From Cochliopodium minus (Eukaryota; Discosea; Himatismenida; Cochliopodiidae): a stretch of 20,268 bases of DNA. The position numbers and the translations under genes were made by a program. Under the pieces are notes generated by a model that ran no database searches, was not told where the DNA came from, and saw nothing but the letters and a program-made list of their open reading frames with translations. The stretch's first letter is position 1. The number at the start of each line of letters is the position of its first letter. Positions 1 to 10,135 of this stretch are shown here, piece after piece. The DNA is taken from assembly GCA_024220525.1 (NCBI GenBank), contig JAMYWO010000514.1, positions 1 to 20,268 of the forward strand, given 5' to 3'.

Positions 1-88
1 GGGATGGTGAAAGGATGTATTGAGTGATGTAAAAAGGGTATGTAAAAAAGTAATATTTTATGTGAAAAACCATCACCATACAACATAC

Positions 89-175
89 CCTGATACCAAC
101 ACTGCGCCTTCCTATCGGTCCCACCCTCTCTAAGTTAAATTGAATGGATTCACTTGCATTTGATTTTGGAATCAT
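89..175 (-). CDS. First coding exon of a leftward gene (partial, unknown product)
   Basis: Read leftward, an ATG at 175 opens 29 codons without a stop and ends exactly at a GTATGT splice donor (intron begins at 88). The encoded start is MIPKSNASESIQFNLE followed by RVGPIGRRSVGIR. The rest of the gene lies beyond the left edge, because the intron is still open at position 1. The region is visibly richer in G+C than the flanking spacer, as exons are here. I do not recognise the product; 29 residues are too few to assign a family. Alternative: a chance open stretch, but the ATG, the frame and the strong donor agree. Confidence 0.5.
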
Positions 176-282
176 ACCAATTCTTTAATTTTTTTTAATA
201 ATTTATATTTAAACTCTCGCATAAAATTAAAAAAAAAAAAATAGCTATAATTGATTTTTGAATTGATAATAGTGTTGTGGAT
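176..282. promoter_or_regulatory. Short divergent intergenic region
   Basis: 107 bp separate the ATG of the leftward gene (175) from the ATG of the Rax2-like gene (283). It is almost pure A+T with a run of 11 or more A near 230-241. If both starts are right, this must hold both 5' leaders and both core promoters. No specific element is recognised. Confidence 0.35.
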
Positions 283-3200
283 ATGAATCGATGGATTACA
301 TTTTCAATTTTTTTACAAATGGTTCTATCATTTTCATTATATAATCAAGGAATATTAATTCATGAAGACAATAACAATCTAAATAATGGATTTGGGGTGT
401 ATAATGACCACAAAAATGTGAATAAAATGAAATTTGGAAGTATAACATCAGGATATCCAAAGAAGTTATCAAAGATAAATGGGATAATAGGAACGATAAT
501 TGAGAATAAAGAATATATACTCACATATGGAGAAGTATCATTGATAAATGATACTTCATTTACAAATAATCTCATCATATTTTCAAATGATACGTGGGAT
601 ACTCTAGATAAAGGAATAATTTCACAATCATTTGATTCAATAACGATGATCTCCTCAACAAGAATGATAATCACTGGAAAGATATCAAATATAGGTCAAG
701 TACAAGCAAATGATTGTATGATGTGTGATTTATTAACATCGAGTTGTAATGTACTGAATGATCAAGTTCAAGTAGGATTGCCACTCTATTCATCAATATT
801 GAGCACCTCATTTGATAATGAAAGCACAATATATCTATTATATACGAAAGAAACTCTCGGAGAGAAATATGTTTCTCTATCAAGCTGGAATGATTCTTCG
901 AGTAAAAAAAATTTACTCATATCTATAAACTTGAACTAATATTATAAACTTCTTATTGAATATCCCTCAAGAAAATATATTATATTTTTACCTTTTTTAA
1001 ATAAAAGGAGGATAAATATAAATATAAACAAATAATAAACTCTTATCAACTTCTTCTTTTAATCTTTGAGGCATCTCATTGAATATATAAAAAATATTTA
1101 TATTTTTTTCAATATTTGATAGGAACTTGGAGAAATTATTTCGAAATAGAAAGTGATTGTGATTATGGCTTCTTTGTATTGGCATGGAAAGATAATGAGA
1201 TTCTATTATACGGAGAAAATGTGACCTTGGCGCCATCCACCCAATGCAACCTATCCTCCGAGCACTTACATCTCTTCTGGTGGGACAGCAAGAAGAAATG
1301 TTTCGAGGAAGATGAGCAGGCAGGGAAGATGATGGGATCGATCCAAACAGGAACAAGATCCAAGAAAACAACCTCAAATCCAAACATGCTCACCTCCTAT
1401 CTCATCACCCAGATGAATGGCATCTTTCAATATACAAGGGATACCCTAAATAAAACCAGCATCATCGTTAATGTGACGGGGAATATTTTTGATTACGTGG
1501 ATCATTCCCGATTCCCCTTTGGCTACACTTTGGCCAGTGATGAGATTGGCTTCGTCTATTTGAGCGATCACAGCCGTGGCGATGTTTATTGGATGGATGA
1601 GCGAGTTTTGGCCGCTTGGAATAAGTATTCCTTCAAAATCTGTCCAAGTGTTCCCCTCACTAATTTAAACAACTTTGTTGTTTTAAATGGTAAAAATATT
1701 TACAAAAATTATTGACAATTTTTTCTATAGAAATTTAATTTAATTATTTTATTTCTGAAAATCAATAATTATTATTTGTTTACTGTTTTATTTCCAAAAG
1801 AATAAACATTCATTTCAATTATTTTTAAATTATTTTTATTTTCTTTTCATTTTATTTTATTCATGTTTTTTTAAAAAAAAGAGAATATTTATTTTGCATG
1901 TCCTGGCGTTGGATACCTCACCGACAACATAACCATAAACAGTATCAACTCCCAAACAAAAACAGAACAAGAAAAACTCACTGCAACTCCTCACCTCACA
2001 AACTTTTCTTTCGTTAAAAACACTTACCAATTTGCTTCCATCGACAAAATCTGTAGCTGCGAAGAAGGCAAGTTTTTAGTTCATGGTGATTTTTATTACA
2101 TCAATGACATTGCTTTTAATGGTGTTGCTTTTTTTAACGGTTATTTTTTTTAAAATTTTTTTTTATTTTTCCTTCATTTTATTTTATTTTTTAATTTTAT
2201 TTGTTATTTTGGTCATTTTATTATTTTGGATATTTTTTTTATTTTCAATAATTTATTGTGTTTGAATAAATATATTCCACATATAAATATGTGATGTATA
2301 GACAGTGTTTTAATTATCAGTTCAAAATTTACATCAATTTGTATTAAGACATTTTTCATTATTATTTTTTATTTTTTCATTTTATTTTAAAATTATGTTT
2401 AAATTTGATTTTCATCTTTATTTGATTATTATTTTAAAATTTGATCATTGTTTTTATTATTTTTAAATTTTTTATTTTATTTTATTTTATTTTTTTATTT
2501 TAAATTTTTTATCTTTATTTTTTTTTAATTTTTCATTTTTATTTTTAATTTCTTGAAAAATAACAGGTTCGAAATGGGAGAAGGTTTTTGATGATGAAGT
2601 AATCAACTTTGATTGTCTTTACAGCTCATCCACAGAAGAAATGTTCTTCAGCACTAACAACGAAACCCACGTCATGATAGCAAAGAAGAGTTGTTATTCC
2701 AAACAACCAGAAGGTTGGAAAAAGACTTACTTCAAAACTAATGAAGCTCTCATTGGAATGTCTATTGATCAAATTACAAGTAAAAAATATTATTTCCTTT
2801 TCATTTATTTATTTTAATATTTAATATTTGATATTTATTTATTTTTATTTTTATTTATTAACTTATTTATTTTAATATTTAATTTTTGGTATTTATTTAT
2901 TTTTATTTTTTATTTTTTATTTTTTTATTTATTATTCTTTTTTAATTATTTTTTAATTTTCATTCAATTTTTTTTTTTAATAAGTTTTAATTTTTTTATT
3001 GTTCATTATTTATTTTTTATTAGTTTATTATTTTTATTTTTTTCTTCGAAAGATTTAATTATTTTTTTTTAATTTTTTATTTCAAATAAAAATTTCATTT
3101 TTAATTTATTAATTTAATTTTTTTAGATATAGGGTATGTGGGGATAGTAAGAGACAGCCAAAAAGTTTATTCGTTCGACTTATCTTTGGACACAGCTCCC

Positions 3201-4205
3201 AACCTCATTTTCGAGAACGCCAACGTCACTTTTGTCAACTCAATCATCGTCTACAACAACTTTATCTTTTTGGGAGGTCTCTTTGAGGCTCAAATCCTCA
3301 ATTTTACTCAAAAATCTTTCATTGCCTACAGAATAGACTCTCAATCTTTAAATAATGGTACAAAAAAAAACATAATTTACATTTTTATTCATTTTTTATT
3401 TATTTATTTTCATTTCTATTTGATTTATTTTTTTAAAATTTTTTATTTTAAAAAATTTTTTTATTTTTTTTAATATGTTTATTTTTGTTATTTTTTTTAA
3501 TTATTTCTATTTTTTACTAATTTTAATTATTTTTCAGTAATTTTTTGAATTATTTTAATTTTTTTAAATTTTTGAAAATGATTTTAATTTTTTTTTTTTT
3601 TTGAAGGAACATACATCCCAATAACAGGAGTGACATCACCAGCATTCCCATTCATCCAAACGTTCTTCATCAACAAAGGAATCCTCTACGCAGGCGGCTA
3701 CTTCACAGAGATGTCCAACCAACCCCTCACCAACCTCGCCGCCTTCAACCTCACCTCGCTCAGCTGGCACACCGAAGTGAACAAGAAGTTCTCCAAGTTC
3801 ACGCAGTCCCCAAATGAATATGTCGTCGACATCAAAGTTACCAACAACAACAACAACATCTTTGTTTTGTCAAAGAAAATCAAAAAGAACAGCATTTTGT
3901 ATGTCCAGATGGATTCTGGCAGCTTTTATCTTTTAAACGAGAACTGTGATGCTCTCGAATTGATTGATTATCTCAACCCCCTTTTCTTTTATTTTTTCGT
4001 TTCTTTGATTGTTTTCGTTGTTTTTTCTGTTGCTTTTTCTGTTGGCATTTTTTGTTTGGTTCGAAGATGCAAGTCTCCCAAACACACTTACATCCAGCTT
4101 CCTCATTTCGAGTCCAAGAAGAAGATCGACGAGAACAATGTTAACTCTCCCAGTCTTTGTTTGTTGGATGAAGATGTGGATGTAAATCACTACAACAACA
4201 ACTGA
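283..4205 (+). CDS. Rax2-like single-pass membrane protein (beta-propeller-type ectodomain)
   Basis: Six exons join in frame: 283-901, 1123-1689, 1882-2139, 2567-2779, 3127-3357 and 3607-4205, giving 828 residues. The ATG at 283 is preferred because it begins a signal peptide (MNRWITFSIFLQMVLSFSLY). The long extracellular part is rich in Asn-x-Ser/Thr sites and has short repeats of the type seen in Rax2 and delta-60 propellers: HGDFYYINDIAFNGVAFFNG (about 462-482), FIFLGGLFEAQILNF, and ILYAGGYFTEMS with NLAAFNLTSLSW (about 655-683). A transmembrane helix lies near 754-781, followed by RR-C and a tail of about 47 residues. In fungi Rax2 marks cortical sites for polarity; here a similar adhesive or polarity role is only inferred. 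Introns are 192-427 nt and T-rich. Exon 1 uses A/T-ending codons, while the 3' exons favour C-ending ones. Splicing is well supported; the family name is moderately sure. Confidence 0.7.
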
Positions 4206-4507
4206 TTTTTAATTGTTTATATAATTTTATTAAATTTTAAATTAATTTTATTTTAATTTTATTTTAATTTTATATAAAATTTTTTTGTGATTTATCTTTT
4301 TAGGACTGTTTATTCAAAATTTCTCAACTATCAAAAAATCCAACTTGTATTCAAACTGTTCATTCCTTTTTTGAGAAAATTATAAGATTAACATCCAAAG
4401 CTTTTTAATTAAAAAAAATATGAAAATAATATAAACAGAAAAAAAAAAATAAAGTTTTAAAAATTTAAAAATTGAAAAACAAAATTATTTGAACAACTAA
4501 ATATCGA
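4206..4507. other. Intergenic, no gene seen
   Basis: A+T-rich 3' flank of the Rax2-like gene and leader of the next gene. T runs and ATTTTA tracts just after 4205 would suit 3'-end formation. No coding exon is supported. Confidence 0.5.
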
Positions 4508-4956
4508 ATGAAGCAAAAGAGTACTGAAGTACATATCAGATTGGATAAGAAGTTTTTGAAGTTTGATGCTAAGATTCAAGGATATAATCTTTTGGATGCA
4601 ATTGCAAAGGAAATTTATGGAAAAAACATATCAGATTGCCTTGTAATATTGAATTTCGAAAAGAATAATTGGATATTAATTTTTTTTTTTTGACCATTTA
4701 AAATATAATTAGGGTCATTCTCAACAAATTGCAAAGAAGGTAGCCAATAATTACAAAATAAAACTTTATAATTATTGATTTTCTATTTATGAATAATAAG
4801 AGAGTGGAGGGAAAGGTATATATCATCCATATGTTGTCCGAAAATGTTTTGAACGATCAACATAATTCATTACCTTGTACATGTGGAAAGTACATCTCGA
4901 ATATCATCAGTCATTGTAAACAAAACAATGTAAATATTAGAACTGAAACCGATTGA
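4508..4956 (+). CDS. Small three-exon protein of unknown function
   Basis: Proposed exons are 4508-4642, 4713-4739 (only 27 nt) and 4801-4956; introns of 70 and 61 nt are both phase 0, giving 105 residues. The first exon encodes MKQKSTEVHIRLDKKFLKFD and continues to NISDCL; the second encodes GHSQQIAKK; the third begins RVEGKVYIIHMLSENV, contains PCTCGKYISNIISHCKQ and ends at TGA 4954-4956. The C-x-C and a later H-C pair could bind metal, but no known zinc module is recognised. If the second intron is not removed, the protein would end early as GHSQQIAKK plus VANNYKIKLYNY. The cysteine-bearing third exon has such clean coding composition that I prefer the spliced form. Function unknown. Confidence 0.5.
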
Positions 4957-5029
4957 ATGATGGATTTTCTCAATTTTTTTTTTTTTTTCAATTATTAAAA
5001 ATATTAAAATTTCTTTTTCATTCTTTTTT

Positions 5030-5205
5030 TCAACATTTTATATCAGCTTCTTGTATTTCTTTGATACTATCTTCAAGAGAAATTTTCTTTGACTCCCTAT
5101 TTATTATAAACATTGAATCATCATATAAATCTTCTTTTACATTTTCTTTTTCGAATTCTTTGATTTTTTGTTTCAAATAACATTCGTTTAGCAGTCGACT
5201 TTTAA
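5030..5205 (-). CDS. Possible 3' exon of a short charged protein (gene incomplete)
   Basis: Leftward reading from about 5205 to a TGA at 5030-5032 gives about 55 residues rich in Lys and Glu: KSRLLNECYLKQKIKEFEKE, then NVKEDLYDDSMFIINRES, then KKISLEDSIKEIQEADIKC. The opposite frame is Phe/Ser-rich, typical of a shadow, so the leftward strand is the likelier sense. An acceptor (TTTAAAAG) lies at about 5206, but no upstream exon joins cleanly: a leftward stretch with a GTAAGA donor near 5299 is one base out of phase, and the alternative donor after ATGATTAT joins in phase but leaves a two-codon first exon. Either a small helical gene whose start I cannot place, or a fragment. Confidence 0.35.
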
Positions 5206-5231
5206 ATTTTTTTTTGTTTTTTTTTTACAGT

Positions 5232-5519
5232 AAAATTAAAAATTTGAAAGCAAGACTTTTTCGTCAAAATCTTTATTTTAAAAATATAGATTCTTACTAT
5301 AATTTTCAAAGATTCTTTTTGAAATGAACTATCATTTTTGGAGAACATAATCATTGAAACCTTTCCAAATTTAAAGAAAAGAAAATGGAATTTTATTTGA
5401 ATTTTTAAAAACAGTTTTCCTTTCTCCGGTTTTTCTCCGCATTATATTTTATTTTTATTTCCAAAAAAGAAGTGAATGAATTGGAGTTAAATGAAACAAG
5501 AGAACAAGCAGAAGAATAG
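5232..5519 (+). pseudogene. Rightward coding-like fragments, frame-broken
   Basis: Just after an excellent acceptor (T run then ACAG at 5230) the rightward strand reads KIKNLKARLFRQNLYFKNID, then SYYNFQRFFLK, to a TGA at 5325-5327. In the next frame, beginning at once (5323), it reads NELSFLENIIIETFPNL then KKRKWNFI to TGA at 5398-5400. A third scrap, KKEVNELELNETREQAEE, ends at TAG 5517-5519. I find no donor that would join the first two, so they look like one frame interrupted by a small indel at the T5/A3 run near 5316-5324. Leucine spacing hints at a repeat protein but is not diagnostic. It could equally be chance. Confidence 0.22.
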
Positions 5520-5609
5520 AATTTCATTTTAGATTTTGGTTTTGATTTTAATTACATAAATAAACTATATATTACAAAAAAATTTTGATTTTTTGATTTG
5601 GAAATTGGA

Positions 5610-6243
5610 TTAATTGAAAAGGAAATCCAAATGCTCTTTAGTGAGCTCGAATTCATCAGAAAAAATGCAATTATCGTCCTCTTCTTCTTTAGTATCAGTG
5701 TCAATATCTTTATGAATTTTAGGAGATGAAACTGAATGATTAGTTGAACCAGGTTCACTTAAATATATCTTCTCAGAGTAGTCAATAGGAATTTTTAAAT
5801 CCAATAGATATTTGAAACTTCCCTTCAATACTTGTCCTAATTTAAGAAATGGTGTACTTTTGTTTGGATTGAGATGTACTTTGTATTCCTCATCAATCAA
5901 TCTCAAGATTTCTTTTTGTTCTAATATAACTTTATCCTTTGGGCAATTTCTCTTCAAATTTTGGAATCTCTTTCTGAAATCATATTTTTTGTCTCGATTG
6001 ATATCTCCCAAGAAGTTTCCAATATCATAGCAAGATAAATACTTTTTGCTGTTTTTATGATAAAAAAAATTTGGTTAGTTTAATGGAAAATTCAAAAGCA
6101 AAATTATTTGATTTAATTGAATTTTAGTTTTATTACCTGTTAATGATGAACAAAGGAAGTTTGGCTCCATTTTCTTGTCTTCTAGTTTTCTTTCTTGATG
6201 TTTTATCGCAAGTTCTTACAATACTTTTGTTAGTTTTTGGCAT
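5610..6243 (-). CDS. Uncharacterised basic protein with acidic C-terminus, two exons
   Basis: Exon 1 is 6137-6243 (ATG at 6243) and exon 2 is 5610-6048 (stop 5610-5612); the 88-nt intron has a GTAATA donor and an AACAG acceptor and splits an AGC codon. The product is 181 residues. The N-terminus is strongly basic (MPKTNKSIVRTCDKTSRKKT, then RRQENGAKLP), resembling a nuclear localisation or nucleic-acid-binding tail. Residues about 29-95 form a mixed domain (LPLFIINSKKYLSCYDIGNF; FRKRFQNLKRNCPKDK). The C-terminus carries an acidic stretch, TDTKEEEDDNC, before FELTKEHLDFLFN. I do not recognise the fold. It may be nuclear, but that rests only on charge. The gene ends just left of 5610 in an A+T-rich spacer and has no close neighbour on its 5' side. 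Confidence 0.65.
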
Positions 6244-7776
6244 TTTTTTTTTTTAAATGTTTGTTTTGTTTGTTTGTTGTTTTCTTTTCGAATGTAGTTT
6301 TTTGATTTAAGAATTTTTATTGTTGGTAAGTTGGTTTTTATCTTTTATTCTTGTTGTTTAAAAATATTTCGAATTTATTTGTTTTTTTTTTTTATTTTTT
6401 ATTTTATTTTTTTGAATTATTTATCTAATTTAATAGAGGAGGGACTTTTTCAAATTGGAAATATTTGCGCTTAATCTATTATATAAGAAGGGATATGTTT
6501 GAAAGAATGGGAACATTTTGATATTTTTAATTCCTAAGAGGATTTTGCATTTAAATTACTTCCTCATTGATATAGATTTATAAACTGTCGGCAAAAAAAC
6601 GCGCAAAGAGGAAAATGTGAGGAATATAAAAATTATACACCCAAAAAGTTCCTCTTTAAAAAATTTGAATGTCAACCTGATAATTTGAAAGAATATTTAA
6701 AAATAGAAAATTCCGACAGTAAAATTTAAAATAAAATTATCTTAAATTTTTCAAATCATTACAAATATTATCAAAATTTAAAGTTCATAGGAAGTTATTG
6801 TGTATATAGGCCTCTAATTCGGGTAATGTTAATTTATCTTTTCCATCTAGTCAATTGATTCACAGAAGGAATTCAGAGAAGTAATTTTAAGAGAAAAAAA
6901 AAATAATATCCTCTACAATAAAATAATAATAAAAAATTATAAAAAAAAAAAAAGATTTATATGAATATTGGAATGCGAGTTATTCAATCATCTATAAAAA
7001 CGATCAAAGAAATAACAAATTTAAAAATAACAATCTATTAGCTAATATCATTTATTTTTTGATGGTTATTTGAAAATATTTTATATGAAAATATTTACTG
7101 TTATTAGATGTATATTAAAGTTTCCTTTACAACTTATTTTCGAGAACTAACCACTATAATTATTTATATATAAATTTTTGAAATAAAAAATAAAATATCA
7201 ATTCTATAACAAAAATAAAGTCAATTGATTTGAATAAAAAGATGTTTTACCATAAAGAGTCCCCAGTAATGTAAAATTTAACGTTATTTCCAAATATTTT
7301 CATTATTCCGCAAAATAAATTTATTCTTTTCTCCTTTTTCTGAAGTAATCAGCTATCATTTGAGAACTAATGTTGTTTTTTTAATTTATAAAGCAAAAAT
7401 AAAATTAAAATATTTTTACTTTTACTTTTGCTTATTGAGATTGTAATATGAGATAAATTTGCATCATAGTAATTTGTAATTTGGATCTAAAAATATTTTT
7501 CATCTTGGTGGAATTAGTAATGCGATTGATTTTAATGATATAGGTTCGGTTTGACCAATATAATTTTTTTTGATTTTATTCTATTATACTTTCCAAATGA
7601 TATCCAAATTATTTTTTGATACATTCTACTAATTCTATCTCCTATTTCATTTCTTGATCTTTATTTTTTTTTTATTATTTTGGAATATTTTTACTTTATT
7701 TTTTTATTTAAGTAAACGGAAATTTAAATTAAAATATTTTTTTATTTTTGCTTTATATTCATAAATCAATTCCTAT
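6244..7776. other. 1.5-kb intergenic region without a supported gene
   Basis: Scanned on both strands. It is A+T-rich with only short open stretches, for example a 26-codon frame from ATG 6961 and a stretch near 7500-7545 reading HLGGISNAIDFNDIGSV. None has both splice borders and a continuing partner. A less A+T-rich island near 6430-6720 includes the nested inverted repeat listed separately. The right end carries the 3' flank of the ATPase gene. Confidence 0.5.
6584..6720. repeat. Nested inverted repeats, possible small element or structured RNA
   Basis: The ends ACTGTCGG (6584-6591) and CCGACAGT (6713-6720) are perfect 8-bp inverted copies. Inside, AAAGAGGAA (6605-6613) and TTCCTCTTT (6649-6657) form a second, 9-bp perfect pair with a 35-nt loop. 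The motifs contain G+C, unlike the surrounding DNA. It has no coding capacity. It could be the remnant of a MITE-like element (no clear target-site duplication), a folded non-coding RNA, or coincidence. Confidence 0.3.
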
Positions 7777-10135
7777 TTAATTATTAAATTTATTATCATA
7801 GTACTCTTCTATTTCTTTCAAAGATGGAAACAAAATGTTTTTGGTATATAGATTATCTTGCAACAATTCATCATACCAACCAACCTTGGAAGGATCCATC
7901 CACATAATCCTCCAAAACAATAGATGAATTTTTTTGTAAGGGAAAAAAACACGAGAACCAACATAAGAATGTTGTAAAATAAGATTCTTTTCCACGAAAG
8001 TGTGCATAAACTCCAAAACATCGAATTTTTCGAAAGGTTTGTACTTCGAGTCCTCCACAGTTTTTTCTTTGACAATGTGAGACAACTTTACAATGTCGGA
8101 TAAGTCTACAGATTGTTTGTTGGGATCTTTTGAAATGCAAACCATAAGAAGAGCAAAGGCCATTTTCTCTTTAACATCAATGTCGAGCTCGAAAAAGTTG
8201 AAGAGATCTTTAGAAACAAAGAAAAGCTGATCAAAAACAATTTTCTCAACTTTTTTTTCGAGAATCTCTTTGTTTTCATCAATGGAATCTATTTCCTTCA
8301 TTTGTTCAAGTAGAGTATCAATAGGTAATTTGTTGTATTCATCTATAAACATAGAAATGAGATCAAGATCACTTCCTACTAATTTTACCAGAATTTCTCC
8401 AACAAAAACATCCAATTTTTGAATCATTTCCTTCTTTTTTTCGTAGTCAACTTTGTTTTTATTCAGAGTTACAACAATCTCTTCAGGTTCATAGTTGAGT
8501 AAATTATTCTTATGATATCTTCGGTCAGGTATCAAATTTTTCAAAAAAGATTTTTTGAGTTCCTCGTCAGAAGCGTCCTCAAAGCTCATCAACCTCAATC
8601 TAGAACCTATTTTTTTTATTTTTTTTTAAATTAAAGAGAAATGATACAAAAAAAAAAAAAATAAAAAATAATTTAATTTACCAGAAAATCTGTTAAAAAC
8701 ATCAAATTTGGAATTGTCTGCACTCTTTAGTTATTTATCAAGATAAAAGTTTAAAAAATTATAATCAATTTTTATTATTTTTTTATAATTTTTTTTTATT
8801 TTTTTTTTTATTACACAAGTCAAAATAATTTGTAAATCTCCACTTGATACATATGAAACGATTTCCATGAAGAAAGAAGATAAATCAAGAGGAAGATTAT
8901 ACTCGCCCTTTTTTTCGTTGTAATTTTCCTCTTTGATGAACCTATCGATGTCCTCGCAAAACAAAATGAGTTTTTCTTTTTTGGAGATCAATTTTTCTAT
9001 GACTTCTATAAACACATCCATAACGAATCTTACATCATCTTGTTTTTGTTTGTCAAAAATGCCCATTTTGTCTCCCAAAAACGAGTAAAAAGATCCCACT
9101 CCTTTTTTTTTTTTTTGAAATGTTTTTTTTTTTTTTTCAGATTAATTTTTTTTTGTTATTTTTTTTGAATGAAAAAAATGATTGCCTTTTTCTCCACCTT
9201 TTGCAATCAAATGGACAACATTTTTTCTATTTTTTAGAACTTCCCATCTTTTTTTTTTAAAAAAAAAGGAATTAAAATCTTAATTTATTTTTAAAAATTT
9301 TTATATTTTATATTTTGACATAAAAAAAAACTTTTATTTTTCACTTTAAACAATTATTTACAGAGCAGTTGATTTTCCACTTCCTTTAAGTAAAATTAAA
9401 AAAAGAATTTTTTTTTAAACAAGCAAAAATAAAAATAAAAAAAGATTACCATTAGAGCCATAGTAAATATTGAAGATAGAATGTTTAGTTATCAAATCGT
9501 TTTCTAGGTCCTTCATTTGTTTTCTGTACAACACGTGCAATTTGTTGAGGTGAGGATGGAACGGCTTGTTGATCTTCTTCATCATTTTGCTGGCGTAGAA
9601 ATGGGGCTGGGAACTTTTCCATTTGTTGTAACCAAAAACAGCTGGTATGACTGCTCCTCCGAGTGTACCTATAAAAAATTTTTTTTTTTTTTAATTTTTT
9701 TATTTTAAAAAAAAAGCATTTTTGAATGGATAATGGATACCTATTCCTACCATTGCATTTGCTAATCAAAAAAAAAAAATATTTAATGACATATATTTGA
9801 TAATTAACTTACATTTTTTTCATTTGTTACTTACAATTTAATCCCGTTTTGATGAATTCTCCTACTGATGAAAATATCTCATACATTTCTTCTTCTGTTA
9901 TTTTTATATCTGCTCCTATTTCTTTCATAATCTTGGAGGGTAATGATTGCTCTGATTTATCTTGCTTTATCTTTATTGTTTCTCTGAAATATCTTTTATT
10001 TGTTTTTATCTTTTCTTATTTGTTAGGATATTTAGGAATATTTTGAATGGAATTGATGAATACGATGTTCTTTGTTACAATTGGTGTAAATTTTGAAAAA
10101 TTTTTGATTATTTTGAAGGGAAATTTGATTTTCAT
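7777..10135 (-). CDS. Membrane-anchored AAA+/archaeal-ATPase-type P-loop ATPase, probably mitochondrial
   Basis: Nine exons, read leftward: 10135 to about 10079 or 10064; about 9970-9835; 9761-9741; 9668-9450; 9383-9362; 9247-9198; 9101-8815; 8724-8682; 8606-7777. About 555 residues. The N-terminus MKIKFPFKIIKNFSKFTPIV is basic, amphipathic and acid-free, as in mitochondrial presequences. A Gly-rich membrane segment (MVGIGTLGGAVIPAVFGYNKW without its first residue) spans about 66-86. Walker A is YYGSNGSGKSTAL (about 139-151), Walker B is KLILFCEDIDRF (about 212-223), and a sensor-1-like strand LQIILTC sits near 265. After it come FDVFNRFSGSRLRLMSFED and SDEELKKSFLKNLI, the pattern that follows the core in Arch_ATPase/STAND-type proteins, then a helical C-terminal region of about 250 residues. 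Substrate unknown. The exact exon 1-2 junction is uncertain, and one donor is atypical (GTGGAG at 9197). Confidence 0.68.
9362..9383 (-). other. 22-nt microexon encoding the Walker A core
   Basis: Flanked by an AAAG acceptor and a GTAAAT donor. It contributes two bases, six codons and two bases: the residues SGKSTA plus the split codons for the preceding Gly and the following Leu. Phases match the exons on both sides. Skipping it would remove the P-loop and shift the frame. Confidence 0.7.
9741..9761 (-). other. 21-nt microexon in the membrane segment of the ATPase gene
   Basis: Bounded by GATTAG and GTATCC. It reads NAMVGI with split Ser and Gly codons at its ends and joins the upstream KTGLN to the downstream GTLGGAVIPAVF, completing a hydrophobic Gly-rich helix. 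Because 21 is a multiple of three, skipping would keep the frame but shorten the helix. Confidence 0.6.

Noticed and set aside
2083-2265. Rightward hydrophobic frame resembling a membrane peptide
   Set aside because: It is the tail of an exon read in a shifted frame and then T-rich intron, which always translates as Phe/Leu/Ile.
6961-7041. 26-codon rightward frame starting MNIGMRVIQSSIK
   Set aside because: No donor or following exon joins in phase and it stands alone in A+T-rich spacer.
7543-7560. GGTTCGG-like tRNA B box
   Set aside because: The flanks do not form a T-arm stem and no A box or acceptor stem lies at the right distance.
9485-9769. Leftward frame ending GPRKRFDN, Gln- and Pro-rich
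   Set aside because: It overlaps exon 4 of the ATPase in another frame. The frame that reads GTLGGAVIPAVF through YYGSN connects to Walker A by matched splice phases, so this one is a shadow.
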